Origin: Marininema halotolerans
GTDB lineage: Bacteria; Bacillota; Bacilli; Thermoactinomycetales; DSM-45169
Reading direction: 5' to 3'
NCBI RefSeq assembly: GCF_900116235.1
Contig: NZ_FPAA01000011.1
Location: forward strand, 47,020 to 111,019
Length of the DNA: 64,000 bases
The notes beneath the pieces are model-generated. The model saw only the letters and a list, made by a program, of their open reading frames with translations. It was not told the DNA's origin and made no database searches. Made by a program: the position numbers and the translations under genes. This document shows, in pieces, positions 28,789 through 37,982 of this stretch; within the stretch, counting starts at the first letter, position 1, and every line of letters begins with the position of its first letter.

Positions 28789-28827
28789 GACGCTGATGAT
28801 ATATCATCTATGGGTAGCTTCTTCTAG

Positions 28828-29523
28828 TTAAAGTCCAGATTCCTCTACTATCCGTGTGACAATCTTATTTAGTGGTTGATCCTCAGGGATAATAATGCCT
28901 AAGCCATTATTGGAATAAGCTTTATGAAAAAAGAATGGAAGGGGAGTTTCCTCTAAAAAGTCCTCTACAGCTGTTAGGACTCCATTTCGCTTTCCTCCTT
29001 CATACAATGCGTGATTAAACCATGGATTTATTGTACTATCATCGGATAATGATAATGAACCTGGAACTAATCCTTTCTTAGCATAAGAATGTCGATATTT
29101 TGATGGAATACTATCAGGTATATAGTACATATCTCGTCTGGCGTATGGCCAATCCGTGTCATGTAAAAAAATAAGCGGAAATTTACCTTTTTTCATTGAT
29201 TTCTGCTCAATCAACTTTAGTTCATGATAAACCGTATACCAATTGTGATCTCCATCAATTAAAATCGTATCATAATCATCAATATCACCTAATGCATTTA
29301 AACTTAATGTTTTTTTTACTGACAAATAAGGATGCTTTTCTTTCAATTCTTCTTCATCAAATCGAGGATAAGGATCGATTACTGTCAATTGTGCACCTGA
29401 ATCCTTGCAGTATTCTAATATTTTCGATGTATTATAACCTAAATCAGCACCTATCTCCACTATTTTTTCACTTTTGTATGAAGATATTATTGGCATTATA
29501 ATTCTATCATAGAATCTATGCAT
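28828..29523 (-). CDS. SAM-dependent methyltransferase (Methyltransf_24-like)
   Basis: A 231-residue class I methyltransferase fold: VEIGADLGYNTSKIL (motif I, near 22), TVIDPYPRFD (motif II), and DYDTILIDGDHNWYTVYHEL near 84, the IDGDH signature of the macrocin-O-methyltransferase-like group. A metal-binding HDTDWP follows. The substrate is unknown; such enzymes often act on sugars of glycans or natural products. GGGGAGGCG precedes ATG. Monocistronic, in an AT-richer accessory region. Confidence 0.78.
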   Translation of the reverse strand: MHRFYDRIIMPIISSYKSEKIVEIGADLGYNTSKILEYCKDSGAQLTVIDPYPRFDEEELKEKHPYLSVKKTLSLNALGDIDDYDTILIDGDHNWYTVYHELKLIEQKSMKKGKFPLIFLHDTDWPYARRDMYYIPDSIPSKYRHSYAKKGLVPGSLSLSDDSTINPWFNHALYEGGKRNGVLTAVEDFLEETPLPFFFHKAYSNNGLGIIIPEDQPLNKIVTRIVEESGL

Positions 29524-29689
29524 TTAAAACGCCTCCCCTTTATAACAATATATAATATGATTCAATCAGAAAATTGCTACTGGCGCACACCTATTAAACT
29601 AGGGAAGTCGAATAAAACCGGCTCTGCATCCAACCGATTAATTGATGAGAATCTATTGTTCGTCGGATCCATGCGAAATTAAAAGGCTT

Positions 29690-29850
29690 TGTACATAGGT
29701 TCATCTCCTCTGTACGAAATGAATCTACAAAGAAATTCAGACTTGCGAAAGAAAAAAACAGCCCTCTCGTAAGTCTGATGACCGATGGAAATGCCTAGGG
29801 TACGCACGGATAATCCCCCCACTTTAAAAGGTGAGGGGATTATCCGTGTA
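29690..29850 (+). ncRNA. Orphan omega-RNA-like right end of an IS605-family element
   Basis: A ~160-nt segment with three hairpins: 29691-29715, 29737-29778 (TCAGACTT/AAGTCTGA) and a terminal 14-bp perfect stem at 29805-29848 (CACGGATAATCCCC). The linking part ACCGATGGAAATGCCTAGGG then TACGCACGG resembles the 3' scaffold of TnpB guide RNAs in Bacillales IS605/IS1341 elements as I remember it. No tnpB or tnpA is adjacent, so this is a relic, a non-autonomous copy or a domesticated RNA. Identification by eye; no covariance search was possible. Confidence 0.55.
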
Positions 29851-29883
29851 AAAGACATGATTTTTTTCATTGTTTACTTGTTA

Positions 29884-30513
29884 TCAGGGGTAGTCAATTG
29901 ATTCCACATCCAAGGATACCTTTTTATCCTTCTTACTTGCGACATTTTCCACCTTCATCGAAAGATTGCTAACGTACTCATAATCCTCCTCATCATCAAT
30001 TGATCCAGAGCCAAATTGTACCTGCTTTACTTTACTCCAATGAATGTTCTTTGGTAATTTAAATGAAATATATAGAGTCGCTTCGCTTCCTTTTAACACC
30101 GTATTGGTATAGAAGCTATCCTCATAATTGGGCATTAGCTGTTTTCCATCCAAAGAGAGCATCCCTCTCTCTTCGATCCATGGTCTAATTTCATTATCAG
30201 TATTATTTTTCACTTTCACTTCCACTACAGCCTTATCTTTTCTTAGAAAAAGATTAGTAAGTGTTAGCTTGACATCATCTTCTTCCTTGGATTTATTAAT
30301 TTTGTACCCTGTCATCCCTTCATAATCATAGGATTCCTCCTCATCTGCATAGTCCTCCATATCAACATCCATTTCTTGCTCCATCGCGACAGGATCAAAG
30401 TCTTTAAACTCCTGATAAACCATATTTAAAAGACCAATCGAAAGCGCTGTTAGTACTCCTAAAATACCTACACCTACAATAATTCCAATCGTCCATTTCT
30501 TTTTCTTACTCAA
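29884..30513 (-). CDS. Membrane-anchored extracellular protein of unknown function
   Basis: A 209-residue protein with a basic start (MSKKKKW), one membrane helix (about residues 7-29), an acidic Asp/Glu/Tyr-rich spacer, and a beta-rich extracellular part (VEVKVKNNTDNEIRPWIEE...YISFKLPKNI) reminiscent of DUF4352-type Ig-like domains. I do not recognise a named family. TTG 30513 follows GGGGG at 7 nt; the frame is open 16 codons further. Confidence 0.6.
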   Translation of the reverse strand: MSKKKKWTIGIIVGVGILGVLTALSIGLLNMVYQEFKDFDPVAMEQEMDVDMEDYADEEESYDYEGMTGYKINKSKEEDDVKLTLTNLFLRKDKAVVEVKVKNNTDNEIRPWIEERGMLSLDGKQLMPNYEDSFYTNTVLKGSEATLYISFKLPKNIHWSKVKQVQFGSGSIDDEEDYEYVSNLSMKVENVASKKDKKVSLDVESIDYP

Positions 30514-30607
30514 CGTGTAACCCCCATAGTCTTCAGCCGCCAAATGCATTTTCTGTAACAACTATGCGCAACTGTCAGCTCATTGTGTTTTAACAGGAGG
30601 AACTCCC

Positions 30608-30739
30608 TTGCTTAAAAACCCCTCCCTACTATTATTCGTATCACGTTCTACATTTAAGACCGTTTTATCTAATCCAATCAACCAAATCCAGTCTGATACG
30701 CAATTATTTAAACACCAAAAAGAAGAAGATCCATCGTAA
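30608..30739 (+). CDS. Possible 43-residue peptide of unknown function
   Basis: A short frame starting with TTG and preceded by a perfect AGGAGG at 7 nt spacing. It encodes a mixed peptide (MLKNPSLLLFVSRSTFKTV...) with no recognised motif. The stop lies in a GATCC/GGATC hairpin. Supported only by the ribosome site, so it may be chance. Confidence 0.3.
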   Translation: MLKNPSLLLFVSRSTFKTVLSNPINQIQSDTQLFKHQKEEDPS

Positions 30740-30815
30740 GGATCTCCTTTATGGCGTGGTAAACGAAAGTATATGAACTTGATACACCTTCACTCGCCAT
30801 ATCGTTGCTACTTCT

Positions 30816-31289
30816 TTATCCCTGGGCAAAAGCTTCTTCCAACTTATTAATTTCAATTTTTTTCATTTGGTGAATCGCTTGCATCACGCGTTGTGTTTTT
30901 TCTGGATCAGTATCACTCATCATCTCTCCTAAAACGGTTGGAACAACTTGCCAGGATACACCATAGGGATCCTTCAGCCATCCACATTCTACTTTCTGTC
31001 CACCCTCCGATAGTTTTTCCCACAGCTCATCAATCTCTTCCTGCGTCTCACAATTTGCAACGAAGGATATCGCTTCATTAATTTGAAAGTGAGGTCCTCC
31101 ATTTAAGGCCATAAATTTTTGCCCATCCAAATAAAAAGTAATCGTCATGACTTTTCCTTCGGACCCATTCCCATCTTCACCAAGTCGAGTTGTCTGTTCA
31201 ATCCATGAATTTTTAAAAATTGATAGATAAAAATTGACAGCTTCTTCCGCTTCCTGATCAAACCATAAACAAGGTGTAATGTTTTTCAC
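30816..31289 (-). CDS. PhnB-like VOC-family protein
   Basis: A 157-residue glyoxalase/VOC protein of the PhnB (YjdN) type. ITPCLWFDQEAEEAVNFYLSIFKNS at the N terminus and KVECGWLKDPYGVSWQVVPTVLGEMM near the C terminus are diagnostic. The function of this group is uncertain. AGGAGG precedes the ATG. Confidence 0.85.
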   Translation of the reverse strand: MKNITPCLWFDQEAEEAVNFYLSIFKNSWIEQTTRLGEDGNGSEGKVMTITFYLDGQKFMALNGGPHFQINEAISFVANCETQEEIDELWEKLSEGGQKVECGWLKDPYGVSWQVVPTVLGEMMSDTDPEKTQRVMQAIHQMKKIEINKLEEAFAQG

Positions 31290-31423
31290 GTCGATTCCTC
31301 CTCAATCAAGTTCAATATTTTACCATTTCATTCTTATTTATAAGTTCTGCGCTGAATAACATTCCCCTTTTTTCCTCTTTCTTTTTCAACAAACAACACT
31401 TCCACCAAGATCAACCTTTACAG

Positions 31424-31470
31424 AAAAACCAAATCGTCCATCAACCTTTAATCGGTGATGGACGATTTGG
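31424..31470. terminator. Terminator, perfect 15-bp hairpin
   Basis: CCAAATCGTCCATCA and its exact inverse around a 12-nt loop. On the minus strand TTTTTC follows, ending the 122-residue gene. Confidence 0.88.
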
Positions 31471-31493
31471 TAGATATTTTTAACGATAAAAAC

Positions 31494-31862
31494 TTAAAAG
31501 GGGAAGGATTGTATTTTCAAACCGATGCATGTTCCAAAGTTGGATTTAAATAGTAAAACTGGCACTTTACCTTGTAGGACAATCGTGATAGAAACCGGCG
31601 TACTGATGGTTCCTTGGGCACGCAACCGAGGGGTATTCAATTGACCGACATATAATCGGGAAATTGCTTGGGCCTGATAAGTCACTGCATTAACCTGTTG
31701 TCTCCGCACTCGTGTTAACTCGCCCAATCCACTTCCTGCCGCTAAGAGATTATTGTTTAATAAATAAACACCAATCATCCCACCGGATCGACATTGGTAG
31801 ACACCTGATATTAACGAATTTCTCGCCGCCATCTGATTTGGTTTTGCTGTTATAGAAGCCAT
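31494..31862 (-). CDS. Unknown 122-residue protein
   Basis: I do not recognise it. It is basic, beta-prone, rich in Gln, Asn, Ser and Leu, and lacks a signal peptide (MASITAKPNQMAARNSLISG...). It has a strong ribosome site (AAGGGTGATTAAA-ATG) and its own terminator, so it is likely a real single-gene unit. Its make-up resembles the leaderless propeller proteins nearby, so spore-surface use is possible but speculative. Confidence 0.6.
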   Translation of the reverse strand: MASITAKPNQMAARNSLISGVYQCRSGGMIGVYLLNNNLLAAGSGLGELTRVRRQQVNAVTYQAQAISRLYVGQLNTPRLRAQGTISTPVSITIVLQGKVPVLLFKSNFGTCIGLKIQSFPF

Positions 31863-32036
31863 TTTAATCACCCTTCACATTAAGCTAATGTATCTTATTA
31901 GCTAGCCGATAGAATGATTGGGTTGATTTATCCGGTTGACCAAAAAAATTCGCCTATTTTTTAATAGTACACCAATACTATTTATATATAAAATTATATA
32001 AAAATCATTTTAATGCCGCAAGATTCATTCGGCGAT

Positions 32037-32285
32037 TTATCGATACAAATCGATCACACCCACAATCCCATACGCAATCGATAGAAAGAGAACCACCAAC
32101 GATAACATTTTCAAACGCCTCATTTTATAATTGATAAACTCATCAGATAGTTTTAATTGGCCTGTTTTCATGTACTGATTCGCCACTTCTTTCTTCATAT
32201 CTTTCATAAGTCGGAATAATTGTACGACAAACAGTAATGAAAAAATCTCAAATCCAACTAAAATAATTGTTAGTAGCAAATCCAA
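32037..32285 (-). CDS. Small two-helix membrane protein
   Basis: An 82-residue protein with two hydrophobic helices (about 3-23 and 60-79) and a charged middle. TTG start with only a weak GAGTGAG site. No family recognised. It shares layout with the 75-residue protein at 32550-32777. Confidence 0.5.
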   Translation of the reverse strand: MDLLLTIILVGFEIFSLLFVVQLFRLMKDMKKEVANQYMKTGQLKLSDEFINYKMRRLKMLSLVVLFLSIAYGIVGVIDLYR

Positions 32286-32549
32286 TATTTCTCACTCATT
32301 TCATATGAAGTACCACAACGGATCAGTAACACTCACTCCTTTGAACATATTAAGGAGTAATCATCATTTTGTATACTATTTTGCTTTATCCTGCGATTTT
32401 AACAACACTTCAATATTAGATATCTTTTCTTTATTAATTTAACGTAATCAGTGATTGAATAATCACAACCATAGAAAGATCCCTTACTAATTTGAACACA
32501 AAAGAAATTATATTACTATCCATATTACAGCAACATACTTTATTATATA

Positions 32550-32777
32550 CTAATAAAATAATTCTATAAAATATAATATTATAAGTAATATAGAACCAAT
32601 CACATAATATACATCCTTTATTTTAAACCTTAAATAGATTTTTTCCATGTTTTCATGAGATACCTCTAACCTCTTCACTTCCTCTCTAAGCATACTGATT
32701 CTCTTAAAATCATTGATAATGATCAGAACAGCAATAATAAAAAGAAGCAGTAAACAAATAATCGCCAGTATATCCAA
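32550..32777 (-). CDS. Small two-helix membrane protein with central coiled-coil
   Basis: A 75-residue protein: helix 3-21, a charged coiled-coil-like middle (MLREEVKRLEVSHENMEKIY), helix 58-74. TTG start behind GTGAGGT. No family recognised. Very AT-rich. Confidence 0.5.
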   Translation of the reverse strand: MDILAIICLLLLFIIAVLIIINDFKRISMLREEVKRLEVSHENMEKIYLRFKIKDVYYVIGSILLIILYFIELFY

Positions 32778-33325
32778 ACCAATAAAACCTCACTTTACCC
32801 AATAATCAAGGGACATTATTTCCTTCCAATGTATTATTCGTCTCACTCCCTAAATTTGTGGTCACTTTTAACGGTAAACATAAAAATAACAAACGGTAAA
32901 TTTTACCCAAAATCGAACTAACCATTAAATAATTAAAATAAACCATAAAACAAAAAAGATGCATTGCCAAATATATTAATTATTTGTTAATAATAACTTA
33001 ATTAAATTAAAAAAACTTAATTAAAAATAAAAATCCAAGTTTTTTTATGTTATTTAATTGCTATTAAATAGTAAACTGCCTTGTTTATTGATGAGTTGAT
33101 TTGATTCCCTTCTCTAATTAATAAATCTCGTGCCGAATCGAATTAAGCACAAGATTCGGAAAAATACGGTGATCTTGTCTCTAAAGAAAGAACAGCTTTA
33201 AAAAAATTAAAACCTTCCATCCCTCATTACAAGGTGAAAGGCTACTCAATCTCATCATTTATTAGAATCCTTCATCATGAGTGTTACTGGTCTAAGACTG
33301 CCTTATTAGGACGGCACAACAACTT
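32778..33325. other. AT-rich intergenic stretch, possible gene remnant
   Basis: About 550 nt without a convincing gene. A plus-strand frame at 33147-33356 (…SEKYGDLVSKERTALKKLKP…) looks gene-like but follows a TAA and has no start codon, so it may be a decayed fragment. A 7-bp hairpin CCGAATC/GATTCGG lies at its beginning. Confidence 0.4.
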
Positions 33326-33802
33326 TTACGCAACTTTATTTTTCTCCATACATTGAATAGCTAATAGACGAAATTCGTTTTGTTGCCTTTCAGAAAGGAA
33401 CGCTCGTTTTGGAATAATATAAGAAAGTCCACTATGAAAGCGAAAATAAAAATATTGCTTAGTCTCAAACATCTTATTAAAAGAAGACCAATTAATTGTA
33501 CTTTCACCATACTCACTTTTTATAAACCAACACGATTCAGAGAAATTCATGTCCAAATGTACAAAAGCTTTTTTTACATTCTCAAATTGCTTGCCCACTC
33601 GAATCCAAAAAAGATAAACAAGCAACCCACCAAAAATCCCCACAAATATCAAACTACTCAAGTTGGAATCAAAATCACTTGATTTAAAAATCAAAAAAAA
33701 TACAACTACAGGTAAAAGAAGTACACCAGGGTTTTCAGAAAAAATATAATGTCTATAAAAGTTTAGGTAATCTTTCTTTGTTAATTGGTATGAAATTGTC
33801 AT
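33326..33802 (-). CDS. YcxB-like membrane protein
   Basis: A 158-residue protein with two membrane helices (about 26-43 and 51-67) and a C-terminal soluble part (ESTINWSSFNKMFETKQYFYFRFHSGLSYIIPKRAF) matching the YcxB-like domain. Function unknown. ATG follows GAGGTG. Isolated in an AT-rich area. Confidence 0.72.
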   Translation of the reverse strand: MTISYQLTKKDYLNFYRHYIFSENPGVLLLPVVVFFLIFKSSDFDSNLSSLIFVGIFGGLLVYLFWIRVGKQFENVKKAFVHLDMNFSESCWFIKSEYGESTINWSSFNKMFETKQYFYFRFHSGLSYIIPKRAFLSERQQNEFRLLAIQCMEKNKVA

Positions 33803-34040
33803 TTAATCACCTCTGTTATCATAGCATCAATTTTATCACAATCATTGCCAAGTGTGTTATTTCATTAAAGGAAAACTTTATATTCTCTTTAAACAAAGGA
33901 TGTTTGATTTCTTCACAACTTTCCAGTCGTTTTCCCCACCCAAAATATGACTATCCACATGCTTGTTATTATGATTCGAATCCTTCTATAACGAAAAAAT
34001 GTTTAGTTTGCTGAATACACTTACAGAGAAAGTTTCAATA

Positions 34041-34092
34041 AAAAAATTCCGCCTTTACACCTTATTTAATACAGGCAATAAATAACGGAATT
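34041..34092 (-). terminator. Terminator, probably the original one of spo0A
   Basis: On the minus strand AATTCCG pairs with CGGAATT and is followed by seven or more Ts. It lies ~60 nt past the displaced spo0A 3' fragment, where the native spo0A terminator would have been before the insertion. The rest of 33803-34150 shows nothing convincing. Confidence 0.65.
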
Positions 34093-34150
34093 AGGTCGGT
34101 TTTTTAATCCGACAGGTATAGGTTTTTGAAAGTCCTGTTATTGTAAGCTT

Positions 34151-34320
34151 CAGAAGTTTATCAGTGTGGATCGATAGCCAGATTCTGTCGAAACCCTTAC
34201 CACTTAAGCGATTACCCCACCTTATGCTCAATCCGTAGTTTATCCGCAACCATGGCAATAAACTCCGAGTTGGTCGGTTTGGCTTTACTTACGTTGATGG
34301 TGTAGCCAAATAATTTACGG
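34151..34320 (-). repeat. Displaced spo0A 3' end, distal attachment-site copy of a 170-bp direct repeat
   Basis: Identical at 169 of 170 positions to 38831-39000. The single difference (34263 C, 38943 T) is a synonymous Glu codon change. On the minus strand it still encodes the last ~36 residues of Spo0A through its TAA, but lacks everything upstream. Homology stops sharply on both sides, as expected of one of two attachment sites flanking an integrated element. Confidence 0.93.
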
Positions 34321-34435
34321 GGGCTTTCTCCTCTATGTTAAACCGACGTTTATTGCCTAATTAGTCGGTATAACCTTCCGATATTTGTGGACGTACTATG
34401 GTGTCTTTATACTCTTAAAATCATCAATGTACAAA

Positions 34436-34813
34436 TTATTTTTTATCAAGTAGAGGAGGTGCCGCCATCTTCGCAATAAACGGATGAACCGCTTCACCGC
34501 CCGATCTAATCACATTTATCGCATGCCAATGCTTTAACCTCATTCCGTCCTCTACAGTATATGGGGCTATTTCTTCTTTTAGATCCAGAAACGTCTTTTT
34601 CGAAGTCGCGTACAGCGAATAATGCGGCAGTGTTGATTCAATAATTAACCTAACCTCACGCGGCATTTGCTCCCCATTGTGAAACATCCAAGGGTAGTCT
34701 ACGCGGTACTTACGACTTGTCACTGCCGCATCCTTCCATACTTCCGACCCTTTGATGTAGTGGTGCGGTTCGTCTAATACGATAAAATACGGGAACTGCG
34801 GCTCTGGACGCAA
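34436..34813 (-). pseudogene. C-terminal fragment of a phage or conjugation ATPase
   Basis: A 125-residue fragment whose FIVLDEPHHYI looks like a Walker B strand with acidic pair, followed by a conserved-looking SRKYRVDYPWMFHN. The frame meets a stop two codons upstream of the first possible start, and no Walker A is present, so the N-terminal part is missing. HerA/TraG-like ATPase is my best guess. Confidence 0.55.
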
Positions 34814-34868
34814 TCTCTAGTTAGTAAAAAATGATAAACTCTATAGTGATCAAGGAGCGAGTGATATA

Positions 34869-35361
34869 ATGGAAACCGTTGAAGCCATCCGATCCAAGCC
34901 AGAAATTAACGCAATGAAGCGGCATCTCTCGCCACGTGACCGCCTTCTATTCGTCATGGGGATCAATAGCGCGATTCGCATCTCCGATCTCCTGCGGATC
35001 AAAGTCAAAGACGTGCGCGGTGCTACGCATCTTTCCATCCGCGAACAAAAGACAAATAAACCAAAGAAATTTTTATTGAATGGCGCCATACAACGCGAGC
35101 TATCCAACTTTCTAACTGCTGAGATGACTGATGACGAATTTCTTTTTAAGTAGCGAAAAGGGATGAATCAGCCCATCACGAGCGTTCAAGCAGGGCGGGC
35201 GTTGAAGAATGCCGCAACAAAAGCAGGTATTAAAGACAATATAAATACCCATAGTCTGCGGAAGACATGGGCATATTGGCGTTTTAGAGCGAGAGACATA
35301 CCGCTATCTCGGCTTTAATCAAGATGAAATGGATCGGGTGTACGGAGGTATTGAATTGTAA
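34869..35361 (+). pseudogene. Broken tyrosine integrase
   Basis: The N-terminal 94 codons encode a phage-type integrase (MGINSAIRISDLLRIKVKDV with the first catalytic Arg). An in-frame TAG at 35151 interrupts FLFK*RKGMNQPITSVQAGRAL. The frame then continues to HSLRKTWAYW (catalytic His-x-x-Arg). About 25 expected codons are missing after that, and the C terminus (TYRYLGFNQDEMDRVYGG with the catalytic Tyr) lies in another frame ending at 35361. So: nonsense, deletion and frameshift. GAGCGAG lies 8-9 nt before ATG. Confidence 0.85.
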
Positions 35362-35845
35362 TTTATAAAAACTCCTTCTGCGCGCTCTTCTAAGCTTGTT
35401 TTTCTCTGTAATAATGCAGATTATTAAGATTATATTTAAAACTTGTAGAACCCTGTTTTTCTTGAGCTGAGAGGGTGTAGTGACCTACACCTATTGTCAG
35501 ACGTTATTATGTTTGGTACTCCCACTTCCTTTTTCTCAAAAATGAGAGTCAAGAAATCAGGTTCTAACGTTTGTTTCTTGAATAGAAATACCCAAAAAAC
35601 ACGGGTGTATTAGTGTTTTTTGGGTACCTATCATATTAAGCTTTACCAGTTTCATCACCTATTACAATTACAACGAAGAAAGAACTCTCTATTCACTTCA
35701 GTACCGCTCCCACTGGAATTTCGTCATTTAATAACCCTCTGTAATTATCTATATTATGTGACATTATTTCGAGAAGCCTTCATTTTTAACACACGCGAAA
35801 AGGATCGTATGAATTCAAATATAAGCGGATTCGAGATTGGGTATT
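35362..35845. other. Gene-free stretch inside the element, with a hairpin terminator
   Basis: No convincing gene. It holds a small hairpin at about 35472-35492 (GGTGTAG/CTACACC) and a strong bidirectional terminator at 35589-35626 (TACCCAAAAAACAC and its inverse). Confidence 0.6.
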
Positions 35846-36109
35846 TTATCCACGTCGCTTCTTTTTACGCCTCGATAGTAGTCGCTGTATCGCATAGACC
35901 AGTAGAGCGCCACAAAAGCTCACTAGCACATTGAATACCACATACATAACATAATCCGAATCCTGCGTGATATACAATAGATAGAGGTGGAACAATCCAG
36001 CAAGTAGGGGCCCTAACCATAGGCGTTTCGGCCAAATTTGAAGGATGATCCCTGCTATGAGTGAATACAAGGGATATACCAAGACAATCGCTGCAGGTTC
36101 TAAATTCAT
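35846..36109 (-). CDS. Small three-helix membrane protein in the element
   Basis: An 87-residue hydrophobic protein (about three helices: 6-24, 28-48, 51-75) with a very basic tail (RLLSRRKKKRRG). ATG 36109 follows GGGAGGA at 6 nt. No family recognised. A topogenic positive tail places the C terminus in the cytoplasm. Confidence 0.55.
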   Translation of the reverse strand: MNLEPAAIVLVYPLYSLIAGIILQIWPKRLWLGPLLAGLFHLYLLYITQDSDYVMYVVFNVLVSFCGALLVYAIQRLLSRRKKKRRG

Positions 36110-36134
36110 GCTGATTCCTCCCTGGTCATTTAAT

Positions 36135-36482
36135 TTATTTGTTATGTAGGAGCACAAAGTCTTTCACTGCTGTATTATCCATTTCTGGTAAATAGATGCG
36201 TTTTTTTCTCTTTAATGTATCTCTATCGAAGACACCAATATATCCTGAATGTTTTTCCCCACGAGGGATTAGAGCTAATGTGTAAATATTTTCACCAGAG
36301 GCTTTCACTTGTCTTAAATATTTATCATCATCATCGCCACGTGCCTCTCGAATTTTGTTTTGCACTTTGCACTGGTTATCCAATTTAAATAAATATCCTT
36401 CATCTGTTGTCACATAGAGAAAACCTCCAAGAACTACCATGCTTTTCGGTGTAACATCTTTTGCTAGAAAGATTTTCCTCAT
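36135..36482 (-). pseudogene. C-terminal fragment of a propeller-like protein
   Basis: Codes for FLAKDVTPKSMVVLGGFLYVTTDEGYLFKLD and a similar second unit, resembling PQQ/WD-type repeats. The same frame extends ~12 codons upstream (ILQFDPETEK) before a stop, and no start or ribosome site is seen, so the 5' part has been lost. Confidence 0.5.
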
Positions 36483-37545
36483 CTTCTCTGTTTCAGGATC
36501 AAACTGAAGTATTTTTTACAATAGCTCTTCAACATAGAAAGTCTACAATATTTAGCCATAAATATGTATCTCCAATGATATAGTATAACATCACGAAAGC
36601 ATTCACCAATCTTGAAGGTCTCAGAATAGATCGTTACTAGACTTTTTAATTTCGATACAGGTGTAGTTTCTTTCCCGTCAGCCTGAAACAAGTGCCGTAC
36701 TTCTGGTCTTTTAGCGGGAATCTGTTGCGTGTTTGGATTTTTACATGTAAACCGTCCGGTTGCCGCTCCCCAAGTATTGTGCCAAGGATGAATTTTACCG
36801 TCCTTTTTCACAGTATCAGGTAGTTTGTTGTAAACGCTTGACGTGACTTCCCTACTTCGCGGTACTCTAGTAGTTTAGGCATTACTTCGTGTTTTTTGCT
36901 TAACTTTTTAAGGGTTCTTACGCCCGTTAATCCATTATCCACATCCGGTAGCCGTAAATCTACATATAACTTCTTAGATAATTGCGCAGGGGAATTAAGA
37001 TTGATCTCCTCTCCTAATAGACGAAAGATGTCTTTTTTTAGCTTTTCTTCCTCCTCTGCATAGGTTTTATCTAGCTCCTTCGCTCTGTACGTATCAAAAC
37101 GAATGCCCCTCAAATCTGCTTTAATAAACTCCCTTGCAACGAGCATTTCTAGCTTAAAAACTAGCTTCCCTTTTTCATCTCCAAATGTCTCGAAGTCAAC
37201 CGCTATCAACTCTGCTCTTTCAATCTCGCGAATCATATAAGATAACCTTGTTCGTCTTTTACTAAGTAGTAGTTTGAAGGAGTATTCGCAACCATTTCTC
37301 GCAATTTCTCTGCGCGGGTTGCTTCCTGAAGCCATCGCCACATCCGCAGTGCTTCCGCCTTACTGAACGCTTTCGGACTTCCTCTCTTCGTCGTCATATC
37401 TTCGTGAAGTCTAGTAATCTTACCCTTTTCCATTGCTTTTTTTACCTCATCCAACCTACCACGGTCAATCTCCGATAGTTTCGAACTATAGATCCGTTGC
37501 CACGACTCCTCTATTGTTTCCTCAGTTGGCGCAGTTAGTGTTTTT
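36479..37545 (-). pseudogene. Broken phage DNA polymerase I (PolA family)
   Basis: Three successive minus-strand frames form one decayed gene. The first (to 37233) ends NYYLVKDEQGYLI. The next (37220-36808) begins with an exonuclease motif (ELIAVDFETFG), then jumps to KLVFKLEMLVAREFIKADLRGIRFD and LNSPAQLSKKLY, so the middle of the exonuclease domain is deleted. The third (36808-36680) has GAATGRFTCKNPNTQQIP, the polymerase palm motif A region of PolA, ending in RHLFQADG; the polymerase C terminus is gone. Upstream coding resemblance starts near 37545. Confidence 0.75.
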
Positions 37546-37637
37546 CCCTAATGGAGTTAGCTTCGTTTTAGTGGACAGAAAAACTTAATTCTACAATAGC
37601 ATTGAGCTGAAATTAATACACAAGGAGGACATGTCTT

Positions 37638-37918
37638 TTGAGAAATGCTGTTATACTCATCTTTACCATAATCGCCTTTTTCGGCGGTTTTTTATTGCGC
37701 GATTTTCTTGGTAACCAGCCAGTCCACCACCACAGAGACCACCGATTGATAACCCCGGAAGAGACGGAGGTGGTATTCCTGACGGTGATGGACAGACTGG
37801 CGGCGACATAGGCGGTCAAGGCCAAGGTGGTGATCAAATCGGTAGTGACGGAGGTATTATAGTACCAGTACCGCCTCACCACGACGATGATCGAACCAAG
37901 TATCAAAGTGGCGGATGA
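37638..37918 (+). pseudogene. Frameshifted small membrane protein with Gly/Asp-rich tail
   Basis: AAGGAGG then TTG starts MRNAVILIFTIIAFFGGFLLRDF, a signal/anchor helix. Around 37715-37725 a frameshift separates this from a second frame coding PPPQRPPIDNPGRDGGGIPDGDG and ending TKYQSGG at 37918. Joined, it would be ~92 residues. A hairpin TACCTCC/GGAGGTA follows. Confidence 0.5.
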
Positions 37919-37982
37919 ATAGATAATACCTCCACCTTATATAGACGGAGGTACAATAATAAGTAAGTAATGTATTCGGCTA

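Noticed and set aside
29679..29870. A 63-codon minus-strand frame
   Set aside because: It is antisense to the hairpins of the omega-RNA-like segment and has no ribosome site.
33147..33356. Plus-strand frame of ~69 codons with gene-like residues
   Set aside because: It begins right after a TAA with no ATG, GTG or TTG in a usable place and no ribosome site; at most a decayed fragment.
34151..34320. A second spo0A gene
   Set aside because: Only the last 36 codons are present, without start or upstream domain; it is the displaced attachment-site copy.
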